Positions 24,073 through 32,231 of a DNA stretch of 35,476 nucleotides are shown piece by piece (position 1 is the first letter of the stretch; each line of letters starts with the position of its first letter). The notes beneath the pieces are model-generated. The model was not told the DNA's origin. It ran no database searches and saw only the letters and a list, made by a program, of their open reading frames with translations. Both the position numbers and the translations under genes were made by a program. The DNA lies in assembly GCA_039680625.1 (NCBI GenBank), contig JBDKSN010000218.1:1-35476 (forward strand). The letters run 5' to 3'. This stretch comes from JAAYDS01 sp039680625 (GTDB lineage Bacteria; Chloroflexota; Anaerolineae; UBA1429).

Positions 24073-24099
24073 GCCAAGTCTTGTTGTGCGGAGGCGGGT

Positions 24100-25068
24100 A
24101 TGTTTCGCTACATCGTCAAGCGCCTGCTCATCGCGATTCCGGTGCTGTTGGGCGTGTCTCTAGTCGCATTCTTCTTGGTGCAGGCCTCTGGCGATCCGAT
24201 GGCGGTCTACTACTCGAACCCAAATATCACGGCAGAAGACCTCGTGCGTCTGGAAAAGACCTATGGCTTTGACAAGCCGGTAGCGGTGCAATACTTGTAC
24301 TGGTTACGCAACGTGCTCAGAGGCGATTGGGGACAGAGCTTTCAGACGCACCAAGACGTGTTGGCCATGATCAGTGAGCGACTGGGCAACACGCTCATCC
24401 TGATGTTCACTTCCCTGGCGGTGACGTTGCTCATCTCGCTGGTATTGGGGATCTATACGGCCACACATCAGTACTCGGCTGGCGATTATGTTGTGACGGG
24501 TCTGTCCTTCTTTGGCTACGCTATGCCGACTTTTTGGTTTGGCCTCATGCTGATCATCCTTTTCGCGGTCAAGACCAAGGAAGCTGGGCTGCCTGCCCTG
24601 CCGGCGGCCGGGATGTACTCTATTCGCGGCGAGCGCACTTTTGGGCAGTTGCTGCTGCATCTGATCTTGCCTGTCACGGTGCTCTCGCTGAGCTCGGTGG
24701 CCAAGTACACCCGGTATCTGCGATCGAGCATGCTCGAGGTCATCTCGCAGGACTATATTCGTACGGCGAGGGCCAAGGGGCTGAGCGAGCGTGTGGTGCT
24801 GTGGAAGCACGCCTTCCGGAACGCACTCATTCCCCTAGTCACCCTCATCATGCTCGATATCCCCTTCTTGTTCAGTGGCGCCCTGATCACCGAGCAGGTG
24901 TTTGCCTGGCCGGGCATGGGCCGCATGTATTGGGAGCATGCGATGTTGGTGGATTATCCGGTGCTGATGGGCATCATCCTGCTAGTGTCGAGTTTAGTCG
25001 TGATCTGCAATCTTATCGCCGACGTATCGTACGCCATCATCGATCCACGTATCCGGATCAACCAATAG
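24100..25068 (+). CDS. ABC transporter permease, DppB/OppB type
   Basis: A 322-residue inner-membrane permease with six predicted helices. The N-terminal MFRYIVKRLLIAIPVLLGVSL opening is characteristic of DppB/OppB. The EAA loop that contacts the ATPase is RTARAKGLSERVVLWKHAFRNA (~residues 224-245). The ending YAIIDPRIRIN is typical. It pairs with the next gene to form the channel. GGAGG lies about 7 nt before ATG 24100. Confidence 0.94.
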   Translation: MFRYIVKRLLIAIPVLLGVSLVAFFLVQASGDPMAVYYSNPNITAEDLVRLEKTYGFDKPVAVQYLYWLRNVLRGDWGQSFQTHQDVLAMISERLGNTLILMFTSLAVTLLISLVLGIYTATHQYSAGDYVVTGLSFFGYAMPTFWFGLMLIILFAVKTKEAGLPALPAAGMYSIRGERTFGQLLLHLILPVTVLSLSSVAKYTRYLRSSMLEVISQDYIRTARAKGLSERVVLWKHAFRNALIPLVTLIMLDIPFLFSGALITEQVFAWPGMGRMYWEHAMLVDYPVLMGIILLVSSLVVICNLIADVSYAIIDPRIRINQ

Positions 25069-25128
25069 CATGATGAGTGCGACTAGGCAGCACGAAGTGA
25101 TCGCGCGATTTTCTTTCAGGAGCCAGTG

Positions 25129-26028
25129 ATGACTGCTGCTATCGAGGCTCTCGGCAATGTCAAAGGCCAACAGAAGAATCCCCCGAGCATCTGGGGTTTG
25201 GCCATGCGGCGATTCCTGCGCCATCGCGCAGGCGTCATTGCGAGTTCCATCTTCTTGTTGATCGTCCTTATCGTGGCGCTAGCGCCAGCGCTATTCATCG
25301 AGTACGATGCGGCGTTCCGCCCTAACCCGCTGCAGATCAACACGGCGCCTTCGCGCGCTCATCTGCTGGGCACCGATGAGGTGGGTCGCGATATCCTCGC
25401 GCGCCTGATCTATGGCGGGCGTATCTCGCTCACCGTGGGCGTGCTCGCCATGGCGGTGGCACTGAGCCTGGGGACGGTGCTCGGCGCGCTGGCCGGGTAC
25501 TTTGGCGGGTTTGTAGACGGGCTGATCATGCGCTTTACCGATGTGATGTTGAGCATCCCCGAGCTGTTCCTCATTATCGCCTTCTCGGTGTTTCTCGGCT
25601 CGTCGGTGTCCACCATCATCATTTCGATCGGTCTGTTGAACTGGATGCCGGTGGCGCGCATCGTGCGCTCGATGTTTCTGCAGATCAAAGAGCAAGAGTT
25701 TGTCACCGCGGCGCGCTGCGTTGGCGCACGCAACGGGCGCATCATGTGGATGCACATTCTGCCCAACTCGGTCGCGCCGTTAGCCGTGGCTGCGACGCTG
25801 GCGATCGGCTCGGCCATCCTCACCGAGACCTCGGTGAGCTATCTCGGCCTGGGCATCCAGCCTCCCACGCCAAGCTGGGGCAACATGCTCAAGAACGCGC
25901 AGGATGTGATCTGGTCGGCCCCGTGGGTGGCGGTGTTCCCGGGTCTGGCGATCTTTGTCACCACGCTGTGCATCAATTTCATGGGCGATGCGCTGCGCGA
26001 TGCTCTAGACCCGCGCATGAAGCTCTGA
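25129..26028 (+). CDS. ABC transporter permease, DppC/OppC type
   Basis: A 299-residue permease of the DppC/OppC type. It has an N-terminal cytoplasmic stretch, a first helix (GVIASSIFLLIVLIVALAPA), the DEVGRDILARLIYGGRISL segment diagnostic of OppC proteins, and the EAA loop EFVTAARCVGARNGRIMWMH. The ending DALRDALDPRMKL is canonical. AGGAG lies 6 nt before ATG 25129, better placed than for GTG 25126. No ATP-binding subunit gene follows, as would be usual (DppD/DppF), so ATPases must come from elsewhere. Confidence 0.94.
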   Translation: MTAAIEALGNVKGQQKNPPSIWGLAMRRFLRHRAGVIASSIFLLIVLIVALAPALFIEYDAAFRPNPLQINTAPSRAHLLGTDEVGRDILARLIYGGRISLTVGVLAMAVALSLGTVLGALAGYFGGFVDGLIMRFTDVMLSIPELFLIIAFSVFLGSSVSTIIISIGLLNWMPVARIVRSMFLQIKEQEFVTAARCVGARNGRIMWMHILPNSVAPLAVAATLAIGSAILTETSVSYLGLGIQPPTPSWGNMLKNAQDVIWSAPWVAVFPGLAIFVTTLCINFMGDALRDALDPRMKL

Positions 26029-26084
26029 TGGCTGCGTGCGCTCGTGCATTGGATGGGGATTCCATGACGATCGAGGAGGCATCA

Positions 26085-27269
26085 ATGAGCGTGTATCAGG
26101 AAAAGGCGCAGCAGGTTGCGGGCATTCTCGACGAACTCGGCATCGATGTCTGGCTCATCTTTGTCCGCGAGACGGCCGAACACACCGATCCGGTGCTCAA
26201 GGTCCTGGGCCAGCTGAACGCCGTGTGGCCGGCAGCCTTCCTCTATCATCGTTCAGGGGCGCGTGTGGCCATCACCGGGCAGGGCGATGACGAGGCCGTG
26301 CGCGCACAGGGCCTGTTCGACGAGGTGATCCCCTATCAGTTGTCGATCAAAGAGCCGCTGCTCGCGGTGTTGGACCGATGGCAACCGCAGTCGATCGGGG
26401 TCAACTACTCACAGAGCGATGTGTCGGCCGATGGCCTGACCTATGGCATGTATCTCAATCTCAAGGATTACCTCGCCGGCACGCCGTATGTGGATAGGCT
26501 CGTCTCGGCAGCCGACGTGTGTGAGGCGGTTCGTAGTCGCAAGACGGCGGCCGAAGTGGAGGCGATGCGCAAGGCAGGCCTCACCGCGCTAGGCATCTTT
26601 GAGGGCATGGCGAGTTGGCTCAAGTGTGGCATGTCAGAGAAAGAGATCTCGGCGCGCGTGCGACGGCAGGTCGCTGAGCTAGGCCTCGAAACTGCATGGG
26701 AACCGGATCATTGCCCGGGCCTTAATGCTGGTCCAAACTCGCCTTGGGGTCATGCTGGGCCCAGTGATGAGGTCATCCGCCCTGGCATCACCCTGAACAT
26801 GGACTTTGGCGTCAAGCAAGACGGCTTTTGCTCGGACAATCAACGGGTGTGGTACTTTCTACGGGAGGGCGAGACAGAGGCGCCCGCGGGCGTCAAGCAC
26901 GCGTTCGAGTCCGTGCGCGATGGCATCCAGGCAGCGTTCGATGCGGTCAAGCCTGGCATGCAGGGCTGGGAGGTGGACGACGTCGCTCGCCGGTTCATCG
27001 TGAACGCGGGCTATGAGGAGTTCCCTCACGCGCTGGGGCACCAGGTGGGGCGCTATGCGCACGATGGCGGCGTGGGCTTTTACCCGCGGTGGGAGCGCTA
27101 TGGTACCAAGCCCTATGACCGCGTGGCTGCTGGGCAGGTGTTCACACTCGAGTTCGGCGTGCGCACTGAGTGGGGCTACATCAGTATCGAAGAGATGATC
27201 ATTCTGCGTGAACACGGCGCCGAATGGTTGGTGCCGCCGCAGAAAGAGCTCTGGCTCGTCAAGCTCTAG
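26085..27269 (+). CDS. M24 family metallopeptidase (Xaa-Pro peptidase / creatinase fold)
   Basis: A 394-residue protein with an N-terminal creatinase-type domain (residues 1-~145) and a C-terminal pita-bread domain. All five metal ligands of active M24 aminopeptidases appear present: Asp240 (NMDFG), Asp251 (CSDNQ), His319 (HALGHQVG), Glu356 (TLEFG) and Glu369 (ISIEEM). It is therefore likely a true metallopeptidase (Xaa-Pro type) and not a metal-free creatinase. GAGGAGG lies 5 nt before ATG 26085; the longer upstream frame overlaps the permease gene and is a shadow. It follows the permeases by 56 nt and probably hydrolyses the imported compound. Proline-containing dipeptides are one possibility. 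Confidence 0.9.
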   Translation: MSVYQEKAQQVAGILDELGIDVWLIFVRETAEHTDPVLKVLGQLNAVWPAAFLYHRSGARVAITGQGDDEAVRAQGLFDEVIPYQLSIKEPLLAVLDRWQPQSIGVNYSQSDVSADGLTYGMYLNLKDYLAGTPYVDRLVSAADVCEAVRSRKTAAEVEAMRKAGLTALGIFEGMASWLKCGMSEKEISARVRRQVAELGLETAWEPDHCPGLNAGPNSPWGHAGPSDEVIRPGITLNMDFGVKQDGFCSDNQRVWYFLREGETEAPAGVKHAFESVRDGIQAAFDAVKPGMQGWEVDDVARRFIVNAGYEEFPHALGHQVGRYAHDGGVGFYPRWERYGTKPYDRVAAGQVFTLEFGVRTEWGYISIEEMIILREHGAEWLVPPQKELWLVKL

Positions 27270-27350
27270 ACGCTAACGACTATGGCACAGGCGCCGCGGC
27301 CATCCGGTCGCGGCGTTTGCGCGCCAAACTGCCATCCGGGGAGCGCTGCA

Positions 27351-28580
27351 TTGAACACGTTTGGCCAGAAACTAGGGCGCGTCTTGTCGCGCAAAGACAT
27401 CCTCTCGCTGTGTGTGATGATCCTGACCGCTGATGTGGTCTCGGGCATCATCGCGCCGAACTTTGCGCTGTTTGCCACGGGTATCGGTGCCAGCATGGCT
27501 TTGGTGGGTGCTCTGACGGCCGTCGAGGGGCTCAGTCGCATCATCGTCTCGGTGCCCATCGGTTTATTCTCTGATAGACACGGGCGCAAGCCCGTTTTGG
27601 TCGCGGGCATGCTCTTTTTCGCCCTGGCATCTCTCGGCTACACTTGGGCGCCCAACGCTTACTGGTTGTTGCCGCTCAAGGCGCTCGTCGGCGTGGCCAT
27701 GGTGGCCACCTTTTTCGTCGGCATCGCCTACATCGGCGATGTAGTTGAAAGCAGCGAGCGCGGCCTGGTCATCGGCCTCTACTCGACTTTCATGGGGTCT
27801 GGCTTTGCCGTAGGCAGTGCGATCGGCGGCGCGGCATCCTCGCGTTGGGGCTTTGCTGGATCGTACTATGTGGCGGCAGCGGTGGCCCTGCTGGGCGCAG
27901 GCCTGGCGGCCTGGGGCTTGCGCGACAGGGCGGGAACGCATGGTCCTACGACAGGAGGCCAGGCTCGCGGTGGGGGCGATGCCTGGGCACTGCTCACCCA
28001 TAGCAAGCCCCTATTGGCGGCCAGTGTGGCCAATCTTTGCAACAACATGTGGTATAGCGGGTTGGTGGCCAGCTTCTTTGCCGTGTACGCAGCGAGCCTA
28101 GGCATCGGCACGGCAGCTATCGGCAGCATGTTTGCGCTACGCGCTGTGCTCTCGACCGTAGCACGGTTGCCGACCGGCCTGGCATCGGGCACGCTGTCTG
28201 CACGGCGGCTCATGCTGATCGCCCTTGCCCTGGCCGCTGTAGCCATCATCGGCATCCAGGCCTCAACCGCAGCCCCGTTGTTGACCGCACTATTGGCCGT
28301 CGAGGGGGTGGCCTATGGCATGTTCCTCACCTCAGGACAGGCGTTTGTCACTCACCAATTCTCTGACGAGATGCGGGGCACCGCGGTGGGTGTATACTCG
28401 ACGGCGGGTGGTATCGGCTCGACTGGCGGGCCCTTCTTGCTCGGCGTGATCGCCGAGGTGTGGGGGCTTCGTCCCGTCTTTTGGACGATGGCGGTGCTGA
28501 TCGTCTTGGGCATCGCGATCATCCTGGCAGTCGCTCAGCCATCGGCAGCGGGGAAAGAGGAGGCTGTGCATGTCGGGTGA
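27351..28580 (+). CDS. MFS transporter
   Basis: A major facilitator of about 409 residues with 12 predicted membrane segments. The loop signature is GLFSDRHGRKPVLVAG, with a central loop rich in Gly between the halves (~residues 195-215). TTG 27351 is chosen because GGGGAG lies about 8 nt upstream and the product starts close to helix 1. ATG 27282 would add 23 residues with no ribosome site and a GC-rich inverted repeat inside, so the start is uncertain. It is part of the ABC operon run, 81 nt after the M24 gene and overlapping the next gene by 11 nt. It may export a product of the pathway; substrate unknown. Confidence 0.88.
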   Translation: MNTFGQKLGRVLSRKDILSLCVMILTADVVSGIIAPNFALFATGIGASMALVGALTAVEGLSRIIVSVPIGLFSDRHGRKPVLVAGMLFFALASLGYTWAPNAYWLLPLKALVGVAMVATFFVGIAYIGDVVESSERGLVIGLYSTFMGSGFAVGSAIGGAASSRWGFAGSYYVAAAVALLGAGLAAWGLRDRAGTHGPTTGGQARGGGDAWALLTHSKPLLAASVANLCNNMWYSGLVASFFAVYAASLGIGTAAIGSMFALRAVLSTVARLPTGLASGTLSARRLMLIALALAAVAIIGIQASTAAPLLTALLAVEGVAYGMFLTSGQAFVTHQFSDEMRGTAVGVYSTAGGIGSTGGPFLLGVIAEVWGLRPVFWTMAVLIVLGIAIILAVAQPSAAGKEEAVHVG

Positions 28581-28935
28581 AGCAGAACGCAGGGATGGCT
28601 TTGATCTCTATGATATCCGCGTCGAGGTGGTAGGCTGCCAGCCGGGCAAGTGCATGGTGTGCAATCATCCCCTCGGCAGCTATTTCGAGGTGCGCGGCGA
28701 GGAGCTGAGTCTGCCGGCGGGGCAGAGCTTTCCCCTCTACCCCCTAGCTGCCTTGTTGCCATTGATCCCGGCCAAGCAACGTGAGACCGACCCGCACGAC
28801 TGGATGACCACCGACACGCTCGTCGCGTGCCCTGATCCGAATTGCGGCGGGTTGTTCGCCATCAAGCGAGTGGGCAGGCGTCGGTTCTACCATGGTGAGG
28901 TGACTGTTGTGCCACTGGAGGGCGAGGCATTGTGA
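28570..28935 (+). CDS. TIGR04076 family protein
   Basis: A 121-residue protein matching the TIGR04076 pattern: a beta-strand start (YDIRVEVVG), a Cys-containing GKCMVCNHPLGSYFEV segment, the LYPLAALLPLIPA middle, and the ACPDPNC signature near residue 86. The cysteines (Cys at ~24, 29, 32, 87, 92) might bind a metal; this is inference. The family is uncharacterised and often sits beside aldo/keto reductase or radical SAM genes. Here it overlaps the MFS stop by 11 nt and its own stop overlaps the reductase GTG by 4 nt, so translation is coupled. GAGGAGG lies 6 nt before ATG 28570. Confidence 0.82.
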   Translation: MSGEAERRDGFDLYDIRVEVVGCQPGKCMVCNHPLGSYFEVRGEELSLPAGQSFPLYPLAALLPLIPAKQRETDPHDWMTTDTLVACPDPNCGGLFAIKRVGRRRFYHGEVTVVPLEGEAL

Positions 28936-29984
28936 GCAACGTAGAGCGCTTTCAATTGACCGAGGACCACAACATCTCGCGCGTGCTCAAAGGAGGGTGG
29001 CAGCTGGCTGGCGGTCATGGCGCCGTCGATCGCGAACAGGCTATAGAGGACATGGCCGCCTATGTACGGGCGGGCATCACGACCTTTGACTGTGCCGACA
29101 TCTATACAGGGGTGGAAGAGCTCATTGGCGCTTTCTTGCGCCGTTACGGCCCGGCTATTCGTGCGGGCGACTTGCCGCCGGTGCAGGTGCACACCAAATA
29201 CGTGCCGGACCTCGAGGCGTTGGCCACCCTGACGTACGCGGATACGGCAGCCATCATCGAGCGCACCCTGACTCGGCTGGGCGTCGAGCGTGTAGACCTG
29301 GTGCAGTTTCATTGGTGGGACTATGACGTGCCGGGCTATGTCGAGGCTGCCCAACATCTTCAGCGCCTGCAAGAGGCCGGCAAGATCAAGCATGTGGCAG
29401 TGACCAATTTCGATGCGGCCCATCTGCGTGAGGTCCTCGATGCCGGGGTGCAGGTGCGGTCGTGCCAGGTGCAATACTCGGTGGTCGATCGCCGGCCCCG
29501 TGCTGACCTGGTGACGTTGTGCCGCGAGCGAGGCATCTGGTTGTTGTGCTATGGCACCGTGGCGGGCGGCTTTCTGAGCGATCGCTATCTGGGCGCGCCC
29601 GAGCCGCACGAGCCGCTGGAGAATCGTTCGCTGACCAAATACAAGCTGATCATCGACGACTTTGGCGGTTGGGCGCTGTTTCAGGATCTCGTGCGGGCGC
29701 TGCGCATGGTGGCCGATCGACATGGCGCCAGCATTGCCACCGTGGCGACACGTTATGTGTTGCAACAAGAGCGGGTAGCCGGCGCTATCGTGGGCGCACG
29801 GCATGCCCGCCACCTGCCCGACACGTTGCGACTCTTTGACTTTTGCCTCGATGCGGCCGACATGGCCGCCATCGACGGCGTGATCGCTCGCTCGAGCGGA
29901 CCGCTGGGGCCGGTGTATGGCCTGGAGCGGATCAAGGGCGGCAAGCACGCCGGCATCATGAAGTACAATCTGAATCAAGAATAG
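28932..29984 (+). CDS. Aldo/keto reductase
   Basis: A 350-residue NADPH-type aldo/keto reductase with the classic catalytic tetrad: Asp53 (TFDCADIYTG), Tyr58, Lys89 (VHTKY) and His127 (QFHWWD). It lacks the Fe-S extension of the other aldo/keto reductase in the window. Cofactor-binding segments near the C-terminus (AGAIVGARHARHL) are intact. Starts at GTG 28932 within the stop of the preceding gene. Last gene of the ABC operon run and followed by a strong terminator, it probably reduces or oxidises a carbonyl intermediate of the imported compound. Confidence 0.9.
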   Translation: MSNVERFQLTEDHNISRVLKGGWQLAGGHGAVDREQAIEDMAAYVRAGITTFDCADIYTGVEELIGAFLRRYGPAIRAGDLPPVQVHTKYVPDLEALATLTYADTAAIIERTLTRLGVERVDLVQFHWWDYDVPGYVEAAQHLQRLQEAGKIKHVAVTNFDAAHLREVLDAGVQVRSCQVQYSVVDRRPRADLVTLCRERGIWLLCYGTVAGGFLSDRYLGAPEPHEPLENRSLTKYKLIIDDFGGWALFQDLVRALRMVADRHGASIATVATRYVLQQERVAGAIVGARHARHLPDTLRLFDFCLDAADMAAIDGVIARSSGPLGPVYGLERIKGGKHAGIMKYNLNQE

Positions 29985-29996
29985 GCGGCGGAAACA

Positions 29997-30022
29997 CAAG
30001 GGGCGCTCTCGAGCGCCCCTTG
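29997..30022. terminator. Bidirectional terminator hairpin
   Basis: A perfect 11-bp stem (29997-30007 with 30012-30022) and loop CTCG, between the stops of the convergent reductase and enolase-superfamily genes. There is no T-run. Confidence 0.7.
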
Positions 30023-30074
30023 CGAACAAGTTCTCGTGCTTGTGCGATCTATGGCCCGTCGAATGCCACTCGCT

Positions 30075-31265
30075 CTATGCAAAAAAGCCGGCATCTTCGG
30101 GAGCCAAGTAGCGCTGTGCTGCCTCAGGGATGAGCTCCACCCCCATGCCCGGGCGATCCCATACGGTGATGTGGCTATCGACCACCAAGGGATCGGGTAG
30201 GCCCTCGACGATCTCATACCACCAGTCGGGTTTTCCGGTGGGGTATTCGAAGGCGATATAGTTGTCGGGCAGGGTGGCACACACCTGCACCAGCGCCGCC
30301 AAGCCCAGCAAGCCGTCGTTGGTGCCGTGCGGCGCGATCATGATGCCATGCAGATCGGCATACTCGGCGACCCATTTCAGCTCAGCGATGCCGCCGACGT
30401 CGCAGGGATCTGGCCCAATGATGCGCACGGCTTGCCGTTCAAAAAGCTCCTGAAAGTGCTGTCGCAAATAGATCTGCTCGCCTGTGTGGATGGGTGTAGT
30501 GGTGCTCTGGGTCAGTTCACGATAGATGTTGGGTGAGACATAGGGCACATAGTCTCCCGTGAGCATGTCCTCGAGCCAAGAGATGTTGAGCGGTTCGAGG
30601 GCACGCGCCAGGCGTATGGCGTCGGGCAGCATCCAGCCAGGGCCACAGTCCAGAGCTAGGCCCACCTCGTCGCCGAGCACCTCTTTCATCGCCGCCACAC
30701 ACGCCACCAGATGCTTGAGGCCGCGCTCGTTCATCGGCCCACGATTGAATGGGCGCGGATCTGACCGGGGGTCGGCGAGGAAAAACTCGGGGCGCTCTTG
30801 AGGCATGCGCGTGTGAAAGGAGATAGGTTGCTTGATGATCGAAAAGCGCTCAGGTCTCGCCTTCATCAGGGCCATGTTCGCGGCGTAATCCTCGGGCTCG
30901 TATCCGCGAAGGGGAAAGCGTACCGAACCGTTGTAGACCCGCACGCGGTCGCGCACCTTGCCGCCGAGCAATTTGTAGACGGGCAGGTTAGCAGCCTTGC
31001 CGGCGAGGTCCCACAGGGCCATCTCGATGGCGCTGACCGCGCTGCCCCAAGGCTTGAAGCTGCCCAGCTTGCGAATGTGCAGCATGACGCTCTCGACATT
31101 CGTGGGATCTTGACCGACGATCAGGTCGCGGTAGAAAAGGACGTGAGGCTTCAGATACGGCTTGGATGACTCGACCTCGCCGTATCCCGAGAGGCCCTCA
31201 TCGGTGACGACGCGCACCACTGGATTATCACCAATGACAGCACACTTGAGATCGATGATCTTCAT
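30075..31265 (-). CDS. Enolase superfamily (mandelate racemase / muconate lactonizing) protein
   Basis: A 396-residue protein with the enolase-superfamily N-terminal capping domain and a C-terminal barrel. Putative Mg ligands are Asp206 (LDCG), Glu232 (WLED) and Glu263 (HTGEQ). His313 (APHGT) is the likely general base of the mandelate-racemase subgroup; Lys145 (IIKQP) may be a further catalytic residue. Members abstract the proton alpha to a carboxylate, as dehydratases of sugar acids or racemases. The MR-type His favours an acid-sugar dehydratase, but the substrate is not predictable. ATG 31265 is preferred over TTG 31271 because AGGAGG lies 8 nt before the ATG. It converges on the ABC operon and could belong to the same catabolic pathway. 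Confidence 0.9.
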   Translation of the reverse strand: MKIIDLKCAVIGDNPVVRVVTDEGLSGYGEVESSKPYLKPHVLFYRDLIVGQDPTNVESVMLHIRKLGSFKPWGSAVSAIEMALWDLAGKAANLPVYKLLGGKVRDRVRVYNGSVRFPLRGYEPEDYAANMALMKARPERFSIIKQPISFHTRMPQERPEFFLADPRSDPRPFNRGPMNERGLKHLVACVAAMKEVLGDEVGLALDCGPGWMLPDAIRLARALEPLNISWLEDMLTGDYVPYVSPNIYRELTQSTTTPIHTGEQIYLRQHFQELFERQAVRIIGPDPCDVGGIAELKWVAEYADLHGIMIAPHGTNDGLLGLAALVQVCATLPDNYIAFEYPTGKPDWWYEIVEGLPDPLVVDSHITVWDRPGMGVELIPEAAQRYLAPEDAGFFA

Positions 31266-31296
31266 CGCCAACGCCTCCTAACAGTCGTATGGGTGC

Positions 31297-31325
31297 ATCG
31301 TGCTTCTGGCCCGTGCACATGTCAA
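31297..31325 (-). promoter_or_regulatory. Possible promoter of the enolase-superfamily gene
   Basis: Minus strand: perfect TTGACA (31325-31320), 17-bp spacer, then CACGAT (31302-31297), a poor -10. Weak -10 boxes often go with activator control. Confidence 0.4.
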
Positions 31326-31390
31326 GGGCTGGAAGACACGGCAGAGAGGCGACAATCTCGAACAGGAGGCGAAATTGGTCGGCAAAAGGC

Positions 31391-31419
31391 TTGACATGCA
31401 CAAGCGACTCTGCTATTAT
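31391..31419 (+). promoter_or_regulatory. Strong promoter of the candidate non-coding RNA
   Basis: TTGACA (31391-31396), 17-bp spacer, TATTAT (31414-31419). Predicted start at about G31426, which is exactly the first base of the long terminal stem of the RNA. Confidence 0.8.
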
Positions 31420-31425
31420 ACTAGT

Positions 31426-31718
31426 GCAAGGCTTCGAGGGGTTGATGAGACTCTTCGGACACGCAGACGGAATCATCAGTGAGCGGTAAGTCGCCTGAAA
31501 CGTGAGGATCAGTCGGCAAACCCGAGAGTGGTTGAAGGTGGCAGCGAGAGCGGTCAGTTGGATGCCACCAGGTGAGTAGCTTGGAAACAGGCGAAAGCAA
31601 GCTGATGAGACCAAGGAGAAGGCACTCCATAAAAACGATGCGTACCGAAAGTTGGCAGGTCACTTGAAGCCTTGCTCTTTTGTTCCTCACGGCCACGCCT
31701 TCGAAGCGTGGCCGTTTT
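31426..31718 (+). ncRNA. Candidate structured non-coding RNA (unrecognised)
   Basis: A transcription unit bounded by the 31391 promoter and an intrinsic terminator at 31689-31718, without a convincing ORF. The predicted 5' end pairs with the 3' region over 13 bp: 31426-31438 with 31663-31675, one G-U. Internal stems that can form include 31443-31448 with 31473-31478 (6 bp), 31537-31543 with 31563-31569 (7 bp, with a GC-GAGA-GC tip), 31578-31583 with 31598-31603 (6 bp), and 31615-31618 with 31625-31628. A run of Us follows the closing stem at 31676-31682. Signatures of RNase P RNA, tmRNA and SRP RNA were not found. A 14-codon ORF (31445-31489) exists but is unlikely to be the purpose. Confidence 0.6.
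31689..31718 (+). terminator. Intrinsic terminator of the candidate RNA
   Basis: A 10-bp stem (31689-31698 with 31706-31715) and 7-nt loop, with TTTT at 31715-31718. It separates the RNA from the promoter of the next gene. Confidence 0.82.
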
Positions 31719-31734
31719 GTGTCTTGACCAAGCG

Positions 31735-31762
31735 TTGACAAGACCGTTGTACGCTCTATAAT
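31735..31762 (+). promoter_or_regulatory. Consensus promoter of the PD-(D/E)XK / hpt operon
   Basis: TTGACA (31735-31740), 16-bp spacer, TATAAT (31757-31762). Both hexamers are exact consensus. Predicted start near 31769. Confidence 0.85.
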
Positions 31763-31802
31763 CGCCTGGAGAGGCGAATCTGCAGCCCGGAGTGACAGGC
31801 CT

Positions 31803-32231
31803 TTGACGATCGATCTGCATCGGCGCCCAATTCCAAACCCTCCCATTGCCCGTGAGGACATCACGTTCTCTCACCCTAGCGAAGCCGAATTCGCTCGTCT
31901 GTTGGACTTTTACGGCATCGACTGGCGCTATGAGCCGATGGTCTACCCCATCGAGTGGGATGAACATGGCGCAGTCACCGAGGCTTTTGCGCCCGACTTT
32001 TACCTCGTGGCGCAGGACTGCTATATTGAACTGACTACCATGCGCCAGAGCCTGACCCGTATCAAGCGCCACAAGATTCAGCGGCTACAGCAACTCTATC
32101 CCGAGGTGCGCATCCGCCTGTGGAATCGGCATGACTTTGAGCGGCTGCTCTCCAAATATGGTATGATGGCCAAGCGTTCGGAGCTGATTGGGCACGATGC
32201 CCTGACCAGTAGCCATGGCCAGACCCGCTGA
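31803..32231 (+). CDS. PD-(D/E)XK nuclease-like protein
   Basis: A 142-residue cytoplasmic protein. The pattern HPSEAEFARLLDFYGIDWRYEP, then AFAPDFYL with Asp65, then CYIELTT with Glu76, then Lys88/Lys91, resembles the small PD-(D/E)XK nuclease fold seen in restriction-like endonucleases. The third motif reads E-L-T instead of E-x-K, so the catalytic Lys may have migrated to the following helix or activity may be lost. This assignment is inference from the motif layout. TTG 31803 is the only start that keeps the domain; GGAG is 10 nt upstream. Its 3' end overlaps the hpt gene by 17 nt, so the two are linked. Confidence 0.7.
   Translation: MTIDLHRRPIPNPPIAREDITFSHPSEAEFARLLDFYGIDWRYEPMVYPIEWDEHGAVTEAFAPDFYLVAQDCYIELTTMRQSLTRIKRHKIQRLQQLYPEVRIRLWNRHDFERLLSKYGMMAKRSELIGHDALTSSHGQTR

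Noticed and set aside
25746..26084. Extended N-terminus of the M24 peptidase
   Set aside because: It overlaps the permease gene out of frame; GAGGAGG and family length place the start at 26085.
31602..31625. Hammerhead-like CTGATGA in the candidate RNA
   Set aside because: No stem II and no GAAA core at the proper place.
31426..31675. Retron-type RNA (terminal complementarity, internal TAGC)
   Set aside because: There is no reverse transcriptase gene nearby, and the terminal pairing is common to many RNAs.
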